A stretch of DNA of 64,000 nt from Prochlorococcus sp. AG-388-A01 (GCA_003279945.1 QCGK01000001.1:326213-390212), one strand, 5' to 3'; positions 26,276-37,423 are shown, numbered from the stretch's first letter. Notes: generated by a model from the sequence alone, not told the origin. Program-made: numbers and translations.

Positions 26276-27310
26276 ATGAATTTTCAGAATACAAATAAAA
26301 AATTGAAGGTAATTTTAAGCGTCGGAGATGAGTCAGGTATTGGGCCCGAAATAATATTAAAAGCTCTTTGTTCTGATGAAATACCTAAAAATATTGACTT
26401 TATTTTAGTTGGATCAAAAAAAAATCTACAAAATACATATAGTCATCTTAAATCTTTAGGATTAAAAAACCTCGCGAATCCAAAAAATTTAAAGATACAT
26501 GATCTAGATATTTCCTTATCAGATAATGAATCTAAATCAAGTTATGGTAATTCAAGTTTCTATTATTTAACAAAAGCAATTGAAATTGTAAAACAATATC
26601 CTAATTCAGCACTTGTAACTGGACCAATTTGCAAAAAATCATGGTCACTAGCAGGCCATCACTTCTCTGGTCAAACTGAAGTATTAGCAAAATCTTGTGG
26701 AGTAAAAAATTTTGGAATGTTATTCACAGCAAAATCACCAATTACAGGTTGGAGATTTAATACTTTATTAGCTACAACCCACATAGCTCTTTGTGAGGTC
26801 CCTAAAAAATTAACTACAGAATTAATCCATTCCAAACTAGATCTTTTCAAAGATTTTTGTAGTACATATATTAATAAACCTACCTTAAAAGTAGCAGGAT
26901 TAAACCCTCATGCTGGCGAAGAAGGCATTTTGGGTAATGAAGAAAAAGATTGGCTAAATGATGCATTGGTTGCTTGGAATGAGAAGAATAGAGATATTAA
27001 ATTATTAGGCCCTTTATCACCAGATAGTTGCTGGAATTCTTCTGTAAAAGCTTGGAGTAACAAAGATGCTGAAAAGCATGATGGCATTCTTGCTATGTAT
27101 CATGATCAAGGTTTAATACCCATGAAAGTAATAGCTCTTAATTACTCAGTAAATACAACAGTAGGTTTACCTTTTATAAGAACATCTCCAGATCATGGAA
27201 CTGGATTTGATATTGCTGGCAAAGGAGTAGCTCAATCACAAAGCATGATTGAGGCTATAAAGGCAGCTATAGAGATGACTAACAATTCAAGACTGCTTAA
27301 CACGCATTAA
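26276..27310 (+). CDS. pdxA: 4-hydroxythreonine-4-phosphate dehydrogenase
   Basis: PdxA oxidises 4-phosphohydroxy-L-threonine in the DXP-dependent pyridoxal phosphate pathway. The N-terminal GDESGIGPEIILKAL, the metal-ligand histidines in LAGHHFSGQTE and MYHDQGLIPMKV, NPHAGEEG and the closing LPFIRTSPDHGTGFDIAG are family signatures. The 344-aa length is normal. The 3' end overlaps the convergent accB by 24 bp. Confidence 0.96.
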   Translation: MNFQNTNKKLKVILSVGDESGIGPEIILKALCSDEIPKNIDFILVGSKKNLQNTYSHLKSLGLKNLANPKNLKIHDLDISLSDNESKSSYGNSSFYYLTKAIEIVKQYPNSALVTGPICKKSWSLAGHHFSGQTEVLAKSCGVKNFGMLFTAKSPITGWRFNTLLATTHIALCEVPKKLTTELIHSKLDLFKDFCSTYINKPTLKVAGLNPHAGEEGILGNEEKDWLNDALVAWNEKNRDIKLLGPLSPDSCWNSSVKAWSNKDAEKHDGILAMYHDQGLIPMKVIALNYSVNTTVGLPFIRTSPDHGTGFDIAGKGVAQSQSMIEAIKAAIEMTNNSRLLNTH

Positions 27311-27793
27311 AACTTGACCAAATTCAACTGGAGTTGCATTTTCAACGAGAATCTCTACTATTTCAGCATTAAATTCAGATTCAATTTCATTCATTAACTT
27401 CATAGCTTCCAAAATACAAATAGTTTGGCCGACTTTAACGTTGTTACCTACTTCGACAAATGGCTCCTCATCAGGCGCTGCAGCCCTATAAAATGTTCCA
27501 ACCATTGGAGAGGTAATATCAGTGAGGTCAGAGCGTCCAGGAGGTGCCACCTGAGGGGCTTCAGGCTCGGTAACAACTTGAATATTATCATTAATGGATT
27601 TTTTATTAGCAATTGTTTTACTTTCAAATGAAGTATTGGAATTTAAATTATTGATAACTTGATTTTGATCCAATAAATTCCTTTTTATTTCAAGTTTAAA
27701 ATCTTCTCCCTCTAGAGAGAATTCTTGAATATCGCTACTAGAGATTTTCTCTATTAGACGATTTAAGTCTTCATGATCTAATTTCATAGCCAT
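27287..27793 (-). CDS. accB: Biotin carboxyl carrier protein of acetyl-CoA carboxylase
   Basis: AccB carries the biotin that shuttles CO2 between biotin carboxylase and carboxyltransferase in fatty-acid synthesis. The C-terminal biotinyl domain has the modification motif EAMKLMNE, with the biotinylated lysine at about 132. A Pro/Ala/Ser-rich linker (PEAPQVAPPGRSD) joins it to the N-terminal region. The start codon overlaps the efp stop by one base, so efp and accB form a tight operon. Confidence 0.96.
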   Translation of the reverse strand: MAMKLDHEDLNRLIEKISSSDIQEFSLEGEDFKLEIKRNLLDQNQVINNLNSNTSFESKTIANKKSINDNIQVVTEPEAPQVAPPGRSDLTDITSPMVGTFYRAAAPDEEPFVEVGNNVKVGQTICILEAMKLMNEIESEFNAEIVEILVENATPVEFGQVLMRVKQS

Positions 27794-28353
27794 TAATTTT
27801 CACGTCCTAGATAACTGTCGTTACGAGTATCAACTTTAATCATTTCTCCCACAGAAATGAATAAAGGCACCATAACTTGAGCACCTGTTTCTAGAATAGC
27901 TGGTTTGGTGCCCCCACTAGCAGTATCACCTTTAACTCCAGGATCAGTCTCTGTAACTTTCAAAGTAATAGAGATTGGAAGTTCAACTTCTAAAACTTTA
28001 CCATTATGGAAAATTACATTGACCTCCATTCCCTCTTTCAAATACTTTGCGCCTTTACCGATTTGTTCAGAGGAAAGTCTTGTCTCTTCAAAACTTGTCA
28101 TATCCATGAAAACATAATCTCCAGACTCCACATAAGTATGTTGCAGGTTAGACTTCTCAAGGATAGCCTGCTGTACTGATTCTCCGGCTCGAAAAGTTTT
28201 TTCAACTACGTTGCCGTTTTGAACTGATTTTAATTTTGTTCTCACAAAAGCAGAACCCTTACCAGGCTTGACATGTAGAAATTCTACAACACGCCAAACT
28301 TGTCCATCCAATTCGATGGTAGTACCTGTGCGAAAATCGTTACTGGAGATCAT
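27793..28353 (-). CDS. efp: Elongation factor P
   Basis: EF-P relieves ribosome stalling at polyproline stretches. The 186-aa protein has the three beta-barrel domains. The tip loop [12 protein letters not shown] carries the lysine that is modified in some bacteria, and the C-terminal signature [25 protein letters not shown] is intact. It is the first gene of efp-accB and divergent from the cyclophilin gene across 43 bp. Confidence 0.97.
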   Translation of the reverse strand: MISSNDFRTGTTIELDGQVWRVVEFLHVKPGKGSAFVRTKLKSVQNGNVVEKTFRAGESVQQAILEKSNLQHTYVESGDYVFMDMTSFEETRLSSEQIGKGAKYLKEGMEVNVIFHNGKVLEVELPISITLKVTETDPGVKGDTASGGTKPAILETGAQVMVPLFISVGEMIKVDTRNDSYLGREN

Positions 28354-28396
28354 TCCTGTATTCCATCCCCAAGGATCATAAACCTGTAAGAGTGCT

Positions 28397-29488
28397 ATGC
28401 AAAAATTCTTTTCAAATCAGAACAAACTTTTCTTAATCCTATCAATCGTAATTTTACAGATTTTTCTCTATAAACCGGTTCAAGTTTTAGCTGATTTACC
28501 TACAGGAAATGCGGTAAAAGACCCTAACGCAATCCTCAGAAACGCACTCCCTATCAAGCAAGTTGAGTTACAAGAAATTCAACACAAATTAGAGGAAACT
28601 AGTGATCTAGTGAGAGGAGGAAGATGGCCTGCTCTTTCAAAAACTGTTACAAAATGTCAATCTTTACTAAAAAAATATCAAAGTCTAATCATTCAAGAAT
28701 TACCAAATAATAAACAGAAAATTGCTGAAAAAACATTTTTAGAGCTCAAAGAAAATTTTAATAGCCTTCAAGATCATGCCAAAGCAAGGGATAAGTACTC
28801 ATTTATAACAACCAGAAAAGAGGCTTTAGATAAGATAGGAGGATTAGAAGAGTACTTTCTACCAAATCAATTTCCTTATTCTATCCCAGAAGAATTTGAT
28901 AATTTACCAAGATTACTAGGCAGGGCAAAAGTAAATATAAAAACCTCCAAGGGAGATATGAAAGCCATTGTAGATGGATTTAACGCGCCCCTTACAGCAG
29001 GAGCATTTATAGATTTATCTTCAAAAAAATTCTATAAAGATTTACCCATTAACCGAGCAGAAGAATTTTTTGTTCTACAAACAGGTGATCCAAATGGTGA
29101 TGAAATTGGTTATTTAGATCCTGAAACAGGTGAAGAACGCCATGTTCCTCTAGAGATAAGAATTCCTAATGAAAAGGATACTTTTTATAATCAAACTTTT
29201 GAAGACTTGGGCTTTTATACAGAGACACCAACATTACCTTTTGCAACTCTTGGAACTCTAGGGTGGTCACACTCAAATACTTCAGTTGATGATGGCTCAT
29301 CTCAATTTTTCTTCTTTTTATATGAAGCAGAATTGAATCCAGCAGGTCGCAATTTAATAGATGGAAGAAATGCTGCCTTTGGGTATGTTATTGATGGTTT
29401 TGATGTGTTAGAAGAACTTACCAAAGATGACATTATTATCTCAATTGATGTTTTAGAAGGAATTGAAAACCTCAAATTAAATGCGTAA
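28397..29488 (+). CDS. Cyclophilin-type peptidyl-prolyl isomerase, lumenal TLP38/40-like
   Basis: The 363-aa protein begins with a signal-like hydrophobic stretch ending near VQVLA. A helical domain (about 35-170), similar to the N-terminal region of chloroplast lumen cyclophilins, follows, then a C-terminal cyclophilin barrel with [29 protein letters not shown] and [17 protein letters not shown]. It is probably a periplasmic or thylakoid-lumen folding catalyst. Some catalytic residues of classical cyclophilin (for example the FHR Arg) are not obvious, so activity may be weak. It overlaps thiL by 8 bp. Confidence 0.83.
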   Translation: MQKFFSNQNKLFLILSIVILQIFLYKPVQVLADLPTGNAVKDPNAILRNALPIKQVELQEIQHKLEETSDLVRGGRWPALSKTVTKCQSLLKKYQSLIIQELPNNKQKIAEKTFLELKENFNSLQDHAKARDKYSFITTRKEALDKIGGLEEYFLPNQFPYSIPEEFDNLPRLLGRAKVNIKTSKGDMKAIVDGFNAPLTAGAFIDLSSKKFYKDLPINRAEEFFVLQTGDPNGDEIGYLDPETGEERHVPLEIRIPNEKDTFYNQTFEDLGFYTETPTLPFATLGTLGWSHSNTSVDDGSSQFFFFLYEAELNPAGRNLIDGRNAAFGYVIDGFDVLEELTKDDIIISIDVLEGIENLKLNA

Positions 29489-30467
29489 AGAATTATTAGA
29501 AGACATAGGAGAAAAAGAATTAATAAATAGGCTTGGAAAATTTATGCCTAAAAATCAAATTTCAGATGATTGCGCTTTAGTAAGAACTAAAAATAATGAT
29601 TTGCTTGTTAATAATGATTCATTAGTAGAGAATGTTCATTTCAATGACATTACTATTTGTGCTCAAGACCTTGGATGGAAAGCAGTTGTCAGCAACATCT
29701 CTGACTTATTATCCAGTGGCTGCCAAAAAACTATAGGGATTACAATAAGCCTAATTTTACCTGCTAAAACTGAGTGGATTTGGGTTGAAGAGTTATATAA
29801 AGGAATCAATAAAGCTTTAAAAAATTATGGCGGGGTAATTCTTGGAGGAGATTGCTCAATAGGGAATGAAAAAATTATCTCAATTACAGCACTTGGTATT
29901 CAAGGGAAACTTAAATTACGAAGAAATGCATGTAAGCCAGGGGAGATTATATTAACTACAGGAATTCATGGTCTTAGCAAACTAGGATTTATCTTACAAA
30001 GTAAAAATAATTTTGAAATAGATATTTCTCTCAATAAAAGATTAATAAATAAATCCATTGAACGATTTTGTCGACCAAAAGTTTACCCAGATTTTTTAAA
30101 AAATCTCCTTAAAACTCGTTCCAGTGAAAGAATTACAAGAGTAGGATGTACAGACAGTAGTGATGGTTTATTTCAAGCCCTGCATGATTTAGCAATCGCT
30201 AGCAACTGCAAAGCAATTATTAATTACGAGAAAATACCAAAAGACGAAAATTGGCCAAAAGGAGATAAATGGGATGAATATTATTTTTTTGGAGGAGAAG
30301 ATTATGAATTAGTATTTTCATTGCCCAAAAAATGGGCAGAAAAATTGTCTAAATTAGATAAAAATATAAAAGCGATTGGTTTTTTTACCAAAGGTGAACC
30401 ATCAATAGAATTTAAAGACTATAAAAAAAATGAATTATTGAAGAATACGCCTTTCAAACATTTTTAA
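29481..30467 (+). CDS. thiL: Thiamine-monophosphate kinase
   Basis: ThiL phosphorylates thiamine monophosphate to the active diphosphate. The protein is 328 aa. The metal-binding DDCALVR, the NNDSLVENVHF segment, DLGWKAVVSNISDLLSSG, LGGDCSIGN and the C-terminal FFGGEDYELVFSLP are ThiL motifs. It is translationally coupled to the cyclophilin gene by an 8-bp overlap and convergent with gap2 with no spacer. Confidence 0.95.
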   Translation: MRKELLEDIGEKELINRLGKFMPKNQISDDCALVRTKNNDLLVNNDSLVENVHFNDITICAQDLGWKAVVSNISDLLSSGCQKTIGITISLILPAKTEWIWVEELYKGINKALKNYGGVILGGDCSIGNEKIISITALGIQGKLKLRRNACKPGEIILTTGIHGLSKLGFILQSKNNFEIDISLNKRLINKSIERFCRPKVYPDFLKNLLKTRSSERITRVGCTDSSDGLFQALHDLAIASNCKAIINYEKIPKDENWPKGDKWDEYYFFGGEDYELVFSLPKKWAEKLSKLDKNIKAIGFFTKGEPSIEFKDYKKNELLKNTPFKHF

Positions 30468-31490
30468 TTATTCCCATTTCTTAGCCACAATCTCTGCTAA
30501 ATCAACAACTCTCTGACTATAACCCCATTCATTGTCATACCATGCAAGGACCTTAACAAGGTTATCACCTATACACATTGTAAGATCACTATCTACAATT
30601 GATGATTCGTTAGTCCCTGCGTAATCACTAGAGACTAATGGTTCATCTCCATACTTAATAACTCCCTTCATTGAACCTAAAGAAGCTTCTTTGAGAGCAC
30701 TGTTAACATCTTCGCTTGTGACAGATTTTGAAGATTCGAAAACAAAGTCAACCGCTGAAACGTTAGGGGTAGGAACTCTCATAGCAATGCCTGTCAATTT
30801 GCCTTTCATCTCTGGGTAAACTAACGCTACAGCTTTAGCAGCACCTGTAGAAGTAGGAACAATATTGGTTGCTGCTGCTCTAGCCCTTCTTAGATCTCTA
30901 TGACTATTATCGAGAATTCTTTGGTCGCCTGTATAACTATGTATTGTAGTCATCAAACCTTTATTTATCCCAAAAGTTTGATCTAAAACTTTAACTACTG
31001 GAGCTAAGCAGTTTGTAGTACAACTAGCATTACTCAAAATATCGTAATCTTTATGGTTATAAGTATCAGCATTAACTCCAACTACATAAGTACCAACTCC
31101 AGCGCCTTTGCCTGGAGCAGTTAAAATAACTTTTTTTGCTCCTACCTCCAAGTGCTTACTTGCTCCAACGTCTGTATTGAAAACTCCAGTTGATTCAATA
31201 ACCAAGTCCACACCCCAATCTTTCCAAGGAAGATTCATTGGGTTTCTATCAGAGAAACACTTGATTGTCTTGTTATTAATTACAAAAGTGTCGTCCGTAT
31301 ATTGAATATCAACACCATCGAGTTGACCAAGTACCGAATCGTATTTTAGAAGATGAGCATTTGTCTTTGGGTCTGAAGTAACATTAATACCTACTACTTC
31401 AATATTGGTGTAAGCACCTCTACTGAGCCAACAACGCATAAAGTTTCGACCAATTCTGCCAAACCCGTTAATTGCAACACGCAAAGTCAT
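30468..31490 (-). CDS. gap2: Glyceraldehyde-3-phosphate dehydrogenase (Gap2)
   Basis: Gap2 is the cyanobacterial photosynthetic GAPDH, which uses NADPH or NADH in the Calvin cycle. The N-terminal [12 protein letters not shown] nucleotide site, the catalytic cysteine in [13 protein letters not shown], the [11 protein letters not shown] loop and [15 protein letters not shown] are all present. The 340-aa length fits. It is monocistronic and divergent from murC across 154 bp. Confidence 0.96.
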   Translation of the reverse strand: MTLRVAINGFGRIGRNFMRCWLSRGAYTNIEVVGINVTSDPKTNAHLLKYDSVLGQLDGVDIQYTDDTFVINNKTIKCFSDRNPMNLPWKDWGVDLVIESTGVFNTDVGASKHLEVGAKKVILTAPGKGAGVGTYVVGVNADTYNHKDYDILSNASCTTNCLAPVVKVLDQTFGINKGLMTTIHSYTGDQRILDNSHRDLRRARAAATNIVPTSTGAAKAVALVYPEMKGKLTGIAMRVPTPNVSAVDFVFESSKSVTSEDVNSALKEASLGSMKGVIKYGDEPLVSSDYAGTNESSIVDSDLTMCIGDNLVKVLAWYDNEWGYSQRVVDLAEIVAKKWE

Positions 31491-31604
31491 AACTAAAAAT
31501 TTCTAAATGATTAACCTAAGTTGCTGATCATACTGAATTTTGTGCAATAACGTAAGGTTTTTTTGATTTATTAAGCAAATAAGTCTAGTTTTGTATTAAT
31601 TCAA

Positions 31605-31625
31605 GAAAAAAAAACATTTTTTTTC
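31605..31625. repeat. Perfect A/T hairpin upstream of murC
   Basis: GAAAAAAAA and TTTTTTTTC form a perfect 9-bp inverted repeat around ACA, 20 bp before the murC TTG start. TCAAG flanks it on both sides as a direct repeat. It could affect murC translation or may just be low-complexity DNA. Confidence 0.35.
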
Positions 31626-31644
31626 AAGAAAAAATACCAAAATT

Positions 31645-33114
31645 TTGCTAACAAGTTATTTTTATTTAAGTAAAAGATCAACATTGAATAAAGAATTACT
31701 ACTGAAAAGTCATTTTCATTTTATTGGAGTGGGGGGTATTGGAATGTCAGCAGTTGCAATGGGTTTGCTGAAAAAGGGATATTCCGTTTCAGGATCTGAT
31801 TTAGTTAAAAACAATGAAACTAATAAATTAAAGCATTTAGGCGCGATTATCTTTATTTCTCAAGTTCAACAAAATATTGATTTTGTAACTTCAAAATTTA
31901 ACAACAAATTGATTAATTTTGTTGTAAGCTCAGCGATCAAGCCAGACAATGAAGAATTTTCGTACTGTAGAAAAAAAAATTTAATAATAAAACATCGTTC
32001 AGAGATCCTTGCAATGTTAATGCAATCCTACACTGCATTAGCTGTTGCAGGCAGCCATGGGAAAACATCAACAAGTACATTTCTCTCTACATTACTCGAG
32101 TTGTGTACGCATGATTCTTCTTCTATAACTGGAGGAATTATTCCTATTTACAATTCTAATTGTCATTTAGAAAATACAAAATTCTTAGTTGCTGAAGTTG
32201 ATGAATCTGATGGGACAATAAATAAATATAAATCTGATATCGGCATAATCAATAATATTGATTATGATCATTGCGATCATTTCTCTAATTTAGGTGAAGT
32301 TATATCTTGTTTTAAAAATTTCGCTTCAAACTCAAAAAAATTATTACTTAATTTTGATTGTGAAGTCACGAAAAATAACTTTGATTCCAATACTAAGTGG
32401 TCAAACACTACAGCATGCAACGCTACTTATGCGTTAATACCTACTGAAATCAATGAAAATCATACAATTGGAAAATATTATGAAAATGGCAATTTCATTA
32501 GTACATTAAGTATTCCAATTCCAGGGTTACACAACTTATCCAATATCACTGCTGCAATAGCAGCTTCAAGAATGATAGGTATAGATTTTATAGAAATTAA
32601 GAAAAATATTAAATACCTTAAACTACCAAAAAAAAGATTTGAATTTAGAGGCAAAATAGATGAAAGAAATTTATATGATGATTATGCTCATCACCCAAAT
32701 GAAATAAAAGCAACAATAAAACTAGGAAGATTATTTATTAAACAAAAACGTAATAATGAATTTCAAAAAAATAGATTAGTTGTTATATTTCAACCTCACA
32801 GATATTCAAGAGTAAAGCAATTTGCGGAAGAATTTGCAGAAGAATTATCAAAGGCAGATGTTATCTACATAACTAGCATTTATGGAGCAGGTGAAGAAAA
32901 CGAAGAAAAAATTAATTCGACAATTATCACTGATCTAATTTTTAAAAAAAACAAAAATGTTAGTTACATAAATAATTACAATGAAATTATAAAAAACTTT
33001 TTTCAATTAACCCAAAAAGGGGATTTAATTTTAAATATGGGAGCTGGTGATTGTCATAATTTCTGGTCAAAATTACATATGAAGAACAATTCAAATACTT
33101 CAATTAATTTATGA
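31645..33114 (+). CDS. murC: UDP-N-acetylmuramate--L-alanine ligase
   Basis: MurC adds L-alanine to UDP-MurNAc, the first peptide step of peptidoglycan. FIGVGGIGMSAVA, the ATP loop AVAGSHGKTSTST, NIDYDHCDHF and DDYAHHPNEIKAT are Mur-ligase motifs. The 489-aa length fits. The chosen start is TTG; another TTG lies 13 codons downstream and no ATG occurs before the first conserved motif, so the exact N-terminus is uncertain. The stop overlaps the murB start by 4 bp. Confidence 0.95.
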   Translation: MLTSYFYLSKRSTLNKELLLKSHFHFIGVGGIGMSAVAMGLLKKGYSVSGSDLVKNNETNKLKHLGAIIFISQVQQNIDFVTSKFNNKLINFVVSSAIKPDNEEFSYCRKKNLIIKHRSEILAMLMQSYTALAVAGSHGKTSTSTFLSTLLELCTHDSSSITGGIIPIYNSNCHLENTKFLVAEVDESDGTINKYKSDIGIINNIDYDHCDHFSNLGEVISCFKNFASNSKKLLLNFDCEVTKNNFDSNTKWSNTTACNATYALIPTEINENHTIGKYYENGNFISTLSIPIPGLHNLSNITAAIAASRMIGIDFIEIKKNIKYLKLPKKRFEFRGKIDERNLYDDYAHHPNEIKATIKLGRLFIKQKRNNEFQKNRLVVIFQPHRYSRVKQFAEEFAEELSKADVIYITSIYGAGEENEEKINSTIITDLIFKKNKNVSYINNYNEIIKNFFQLTQKGDLILNMGAGDCHNFWSKLHMKNNSNTSINL

Positions 33115-34004
33115 ATAAGGCAATTTTTTCGGAGAACTTTAATCTAAATACCTATACAACAATAAAGGTTGGTGGGGTCGCTGAATATTTTGCTGAACCA
33201 AGAAGTATAGACGAATTTTATTATTTAATAAAATGGTCTAATTTGCACAATAAAAGATGCCAAATAATTGGCGCAGGTTCAAATCTTTTAATAAATAATA
33301 TTTTCATACAAGGTTTGGTTATATGTACAAAAAAAATGAGGTCATTAACGATAGACCCATATTCAGGAATTGTTGAAGCAGAAGCAGGTGTAATGCTCCC
33401 AACATTATCTAATTCTCTCGCTAAAAATAGATTACAAGGAGGGGAATGGGCTGTTGGAATTCCAGGAACCTTGGGAGGAGCAATTTATATGAATGCTGGC
33501 ACAGGTGATTTATCACTAGCAAAAAATCTTGTTTCTGTAAAAGTTGTTAATAATAAAACTAATGAAAAACTTGAAATTGAAAAAAAAGATTTGAATTTCG
33601 ATTATAGATTTAGCTCTTTTCAAGGTAATAATTTCGCAATTATTAGTGCAAAACTACATTTTGAACCTAATGGGAATCTCGAAAAATTAATTCAAACAAC
33701 TAAAAATAACCTTAAATTAAAAACAGAAACACAACCATATGATCAACCAAGTTTTGGGAGCGTTTTTAAAAATCCCGCAAATTATTATGCTGCAAAATTA
33801 ATTGAGGAAATGGGTTTAAAGGGTTTTAAAGTTGGTGGTGCAGAAATTTCTACAATGCATTCAAATTTTATAATTAACAATTCTTCAGCAAGTTCAAAAG
33901 ATATTTATGAATTAATAACTGTAATTCAACAAAAAGTACTACAAAACAAAGGAATTTATTTGCAACCTGAAGTAAGAATGATTGGTTTTGACTATCCTAG
34001 TTAA
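33111..34004 (+). CDS. murB: UDP-N-acetylenolpyruvoylglucosamine reductase
   Basis: This FAD enzyme makes UDP-MurNAc, the substrate of MurC. It has [15 protein letters not shown], the FAD-binding [25 protein letters not shown], the catalytic serine region [11 protein letters not shown] and the terminal glutamate LQPEVRMIG. The 297-aa length is typical of the shorter type II MurB. It overlaps murC by ATGA and ends 18 bp before ebfC. Confidence 0.96.
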   Translation: MNKAIFSENFNLNTYTTIKVGGVAEYFAEPRSIDEFYYLIKWSNLHNKRCQIIGAGSNLLINNIFIQGLVICTKKMRSLTIDPYSGIVEAEAGVMLPTLSNSLAKNRLQGGEWAVGIPGTLGGAIYMNAGTGDLSLAKNLVSVKVVNNKTNEKLEIEKKDLNFDYRFSSFQGNNFAIISAKLHFEPNGNLEKLIQTTKNNLKLKTETQPYDQPSFGSVFKNPANYYAAKLIEEMGLKGFKVGGAEISTMHSNFIINNSSASSKDIYELITVIQQKVLQNKGIYLQPEVRMIGFDYPS

Positions 34005-34021
34005 AGAAACATTTTTATAAG

Positions 34022-34372
34022 ATGGCTGGTTTTGGACTTCCTAACTTTGGACAACTTACAGAAGCTTTCAAAAAAGCTAAACAAATTCAGCAAGATGCTC
34101 AAAAATTACAAGATGAACTTGAAAATATGGAGATTGAAGGGAAAAGTGATGATGAAATGGTAAAAGTATGGATTAGTGGTAACCAACTTCCTTTAAGAGT
34201 AGAAGTACAGGAAAAAATTTTAAATTCAGATAAAGAAAAAATAGAGCAAAATATTTTACAAGCTATTCAAAAAGCACATGAATTATCAACCTCAACTATG
34301 AAAGAAAGAATGAATGACTTGACTGGAGGATTAAATCTTAATCTTCCTGGTTTGGATAATATTGATTCTTAG
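34022..34372 (+). CDS. YbaB/EbfC family nucleoid-associated protein
   Basis: This small (116 aa) DNA-binding protein of the YbaB/EbfC family forms dimers with a tweezer-like shape. The N-terminal Gly/Phe-rich start, the long helix [22 protein letters not shown], the central strands and the amphipathic C-terminal helix ending [15 protein letters not shown] are typical. It is third in a murC-murB-ebfC group. Its 3' end overlaps the convergent rsgA by 35 bp. Confidence 0.88.
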   Translation: MAGFGLPNFGQLTEAFKKAKQIQQDAQKLQDELENMEIEGKSDDEMVKVWISGNQLPLRVEVQEKILNSDKEKIEQNILQAIQKAHELSTSTMKERMNDLTGGLNLNLPGLDNIDS

Positions 34373-35255
34373 AAAACTCCATCATTTCTCTATAAAAAGG
34401 ATATCTTTCAAAAGATTTATCTAAGTTACAGCCCTCATCATTTAAGTGTAAACAATTGCGAAATTTACACTTAATTCCTGCATCTACTACTTGTTTATAT
34501 ATTTCCGAATAGAGATTTGGTAAAAACTTAATATCAACCTCAAGAGGTTGCATATTAAAACCTGGAGTATCCACAATATAACTTCGTTTTGATAAAGAAA
34601 ATAACTCAACATTTCTAGTAGTGTTTTTCCCTCTCTTAATTTTTTCGGAGACTGGAGCAGTATTATTATGAACGCCTGGAATTATCATATTAAGCAAAGT
34701 AGTTTTACCAACACCAGAAGGGCCCATAAATATCGAACACTTTTTTTGCTTCAACTGTATTAATAAATTTTTAAAGTAATCAGGTTTGTTTACATTTAAT
34801 GTAATTACTTGGTAACCCCATTTCTTAAATTTATCAATTAAAAAAGATCGTCTTTTGACTGAGATTAAATCACATTTAGTTAAAACTAATGAAACTTCTA
34901 CTCCCACAGATTCTGCTGATATCAAAAACCTATTGACTTGAGAAAAATTTAACTCTGGCTCATCAACGGAAAAAATAACATAGATGTTGGAAATATTTGC
35001 TACCGATGGTCTAATTAATAAATTTTTTCTTTTTTCTAAACTTATTATTAATGCGCGCTTGTTTATTAAATCAATATTATCAATTATGACTTCGTCTCCA
35101 ACATAAATTAATTTATCTTTGAAATTTATAGACTTCCTAACCTTACATAAAAATCTCTCACAATTTCCAAGGTTTTCTTTATTTTTAGAGTCAACTAAAT
35201 AAAATTCATTAAATTTCTTTGTAACTAAACCTAAAATTTTGTTATTATTTTTCAT
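34338..35255 (-). CDS. rsgA: Ribosome small-subunit GTPase RsgA
   Basis: RsgA is a circularly permuted GTPase that assists 30S maturation. An N-terminal OB fold is followed by the G4 motif LTKCDL, then the P-loop [12 protein letters not shown] and the G3 DTPGF, in the permuted order. The C-terminal zinc site is [14 protein letters not shown]. The 305-aa length is normal. It overlaps the upstream TusA-like gene by 11 bp. Confidence 0.94.
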   Translation of the reverse strand: MKNNNKILGLVTKKFNEFYLVDSKNKENLGNCERFLCKVRKSINFKDKLIYVGDEVIIDNIDLINKRALIISLEKRKNLLIRPSVANISNIYVIFSVDEPELNFSQVNRFLISAESVGVEVSLVLTKCDLISVKRRSFLIDKFKKWGYQVITLNVNKPDYFKNLLIQLKQKKCSIFMGPSGVGKTTLLNMIIPGVHNNTAPVSEKIKRGKNTTRNVELFSLSKRSYIVDTPGFNMQPLEVDIKFLPNLYSEIYKQVVDAGIKCKFRNCLHLNDEGCNLDKSFERYPFYREMMEFSKNQYYPNQED

Positions 35256-35475
35256 TTAAAATTTTTATTTTTAAAAATGTTTCATGCTCTTTTATTTTTG
35301 TAAAAAAACATCCCATATCTTTTAAATTATTTAAAACCATTTCTTCTGGTTCACCTTTATCTAGTTCAACTATGAGTTGCTCATTTTTGGATAACTTCTC
35401 TAAAGCCAATTTTATTTTTACAACATTTAAAGGGCATGGAACAGATTTAAGATCCAAATACTTTAAAGAAGGCAT
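35245..35475 (-). CDS. TusA/SirA-family sulfur carrier protein
   Basis: The 76-aa protein has the TusA fold: a first strand, LDLKSVPCPLNVVKIKLALEKL with the sulfur-carrying cysteine at about 14, and a C-terminal strand pair. The usual CPxP reads CPLN here, so the second proline is replaced; the reactive cysteine is kept. TusA-type proteins relay persulfide for tRNA thiolation or cofactor synthesis. It is linked to dnaJ by a one-base stop/start overlap and to rsgA by an 11-bp overlap. Confidence 0.85.
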   Translation of the reverse strand: MPSLKYLDLKSVPCPLNVVKIKLALEKLSKNEQLIVELDKGEPEEMVLNNLKDMGCFFTKIKEHETFLKIKILNEK

Positions 35476-36599
35476 TAGGATTCTTTACCAAATAATTTAC
35501 TAAAAAGACCACTACTGGAATTAATATTTTTATCTGAATATTGAGAAGCTAAACCTTCTAAAAGCTTACGTTCATCATCAGTGATGCGGGTTGGCAATTT
35601 TACCTTTACTAAAACTTCATGATTTCCTCTTGCAACTGGATTACCAAGTCTAGGTACCCCTTTGTTTTCGAGTGAAAGAGTTGTATTTGGTTGAGTACCA
35701 CTTGGAACTTTTAAATTAACATTTCCATCAACTGTAATAATTTCAACAGTATCTCCTAAAATAGCCTGTAAATAACTCACAGTTATTTCTGAGTAAATAG
35801 TCACACCATCTCTTTTTAATTTTGAATCATTTTTTACCTTGATGAAAACATAAAGATCCCCAGGTGGGCCACCTCTCAAACCCACATTTCCCTCTCCAGA
35901 AACTCTTAATTTAGTACCAGTATCAACGCCTGCAGGAATATTAATTCGTAATTGTTTTCTAACTTGCTTTACTCCGTTACCACCGCAACTTGCACATGGA
36001 TCTGCAATTATTTGACCAACTCCATTACATGAAGGACATTCAGCTACTTGTGTGAAATTGCCAAATGGTGTTCTAGTAGCTCTTCTAACTTGTCCGCTTC
36101 CTCCACATGTTGTACAAGTTTTTGGTCCGGTTCCTGGTTTAGCACCAGTTCCCCTACAAACTTCACATGTCTCAAGATGAGGAATTTTTATTTCTCTTTG
36201 CTGACCAAATATTGCATCTTTAAAATCAACATTGAGGTCATATCTTAAATCATCTCCCTGCTGAGGACCTCTTCTTTGAGTTCTTCCACCCTGTGGATTT
36301 TGGCCGCCAAAGCCATTAAAAAAGGTTTCAAATAAATCTGCAAAACCACCCATATCACCCATATCGGGCATTCCAGCTGCACCTCCAAGACCAGCCTCTC
36401 CAAACTGATCATATCTAGCTCTAGTATCAGGATCAGCTAATGCTTCATAAGCCTTACCAATTTCCTTAAATTTATCTTCAGCACCAGGTTCTTTATTAAC
36501 ATCAGGATGATATTGTCTTGCTAATTTTCTATAAGCCCTTTTTAAGGTATCCGCATCAGCATCTCTTGAAACTCCAAGTGTTTGGTAAAAATCAGCCAT
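35475..36599 (-). CDS. dnaJ: Chaperone DnaJ (type I Hsp40)
   Basis: DnaJ delivers unfolded clients to DnaK and stimulates its ATPase. The domains in order are a J domain with HPD (YHPDVNKE, about 32), a Gly/Met-rich linker, four CxxCxGxG zinc repeats ([32 protein letters not shown]) and a C-terminal peptide-binding region. The 374-aa length is that of a complete DnaJ. It lies 29 bp downstream of grpE; dnaK is not in the window. Confidence 0.96.
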   Translation of the reverse strand: MADFYQTLGVSRDADADTLKRAYRKLARQYHPDVNKEPGAEDKFKEIGKAYEALADPDTRARYDQFGEAGLGGAAGMPDMGDMGGFADLFETFFNGFGGQNPQGGRTQRRGPQQGDDLRYDLNVDFKDAIFGQQREIKIPHLETCEVCRGTGAKPGTGPKTCTTCGGSGQVRRATRTPFGNFTQVAECPSCNGVGQIIADPCASCGGNGVKQVRKQLRINIPAGVDTGTKLRVSGEGNVGLRGGPPGDLYVFIKVKNDSKLKRDGVTIYSEITVSYLQAILGDTVEIITVDGNVNLKVPSGTQPNTTLSLENKGVPRLGNPVARGNHEVLVKVKLPTRITDDERKLLEGLASQYSDKNINSSSGLFSKLFGKES

Positions 36600-36628
36600 T
36601 AGATAATGCTCAAGTAAAAATTTGGAAT

Positions 36629-37348
36629 TTATACATCTTCAGAAGTATTTTCCTCTGAATCGATATCCCCTTCAACTTTATCCTTTTCTACTTCCTCTTG
36701 TGAATTTTGTTTGCCGGGTCCCATAGAAACTTTAACTAAAGCATGTCTCAAAACCTTACCTTCTAAGTGATATCCTCTCTGCAATTCTTCGATAATAATA
36801 TCTTCTTTAAGCTCATCACTTGGCTCTCTTAATACAGCTTCATGCAAATTTGGATCAAATTGCTGACCTACAACTCTCATGGGTGCAACTCCTTGGTTTT
36901 TTAAAACTTCTACTAGTTGTTTATACAATCCTTGATAACTTCTATGAAGAGCTTGAGCTTCTTCACTTTCTGGTTTAAGTTGTTGTCTTGCTCTTTCAAA
37001 ATTATCAACAATAGGGAGTATTGCGGTTAAAGACTTAGAAATGAGTTGAATTTTCATATCATCCTGATCTCTAGACTGCCTTTTCCTAAAATTATCAAAA
37101 TCTGCTGATATTCTTACATATTGATTTTTTAATGTTTCATGCTCTTTTTCTAACTGTTCTAACCTTGCATCATTATTGGAAATAGTATTTTTTAATTCTT
37201 CGGTATTTATTTCTTCTGTTTTTTTAGATGATGATTCATCATTTTCAATTATTTGATCTTCTGGAGATGAAGCGTCTTCAGGAGCACTATCCTGGCTAGA
37301 AATATCATTTTCTTTATTATCAATATTGTCTGATTGATTTTCAATCAT
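36629..37348 (-). CDS. grpE: Nucleotide exchange factor GrpE
   Basis: GrpE releases ADP from DnaK. The 239-aa protein has an acidic, Ser/Asp/Glu-rich N-terminal tail (about 1-55), a long coiled coil, the dimer core with [16 protein letters not shown] and the beta domain [20 protein letters not shown]. It is followed by an unusually long acidic C-terminal tail ([22 protein letters not shown]). It is the first gene of grpE-dnaJ-tusA-rsgA. Confidence 0.95.
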   Translation of the reverse strand: MIENQSDNIDNKENDISSQDSAPEDASSPEDQIIENDESSSKKTEEINTEELKNTISNNDARLEQLEKEHETLKNQYVRISADFDNFRKRQSRDQDDMKIQLISKSLTAILPIVDNFERARQQLKPESEEAQALHRSYQGLYKQLVEVLKNQGVAPMRVVGQQFDPNLHEAVLREPSDELKEDIIIEELQRGYHLEGKVLRHALVKVSMGPGKQNSQEEVEKDKVEGDIDSEENTSEDV

Positions 37349-37423
37349 TTTTTTAAAAAATTAATAAGACTATTTTCCATTAAAACGAGGCACAAAACAA
37401 GTTGCGGAAGGCCGCACAAATTT

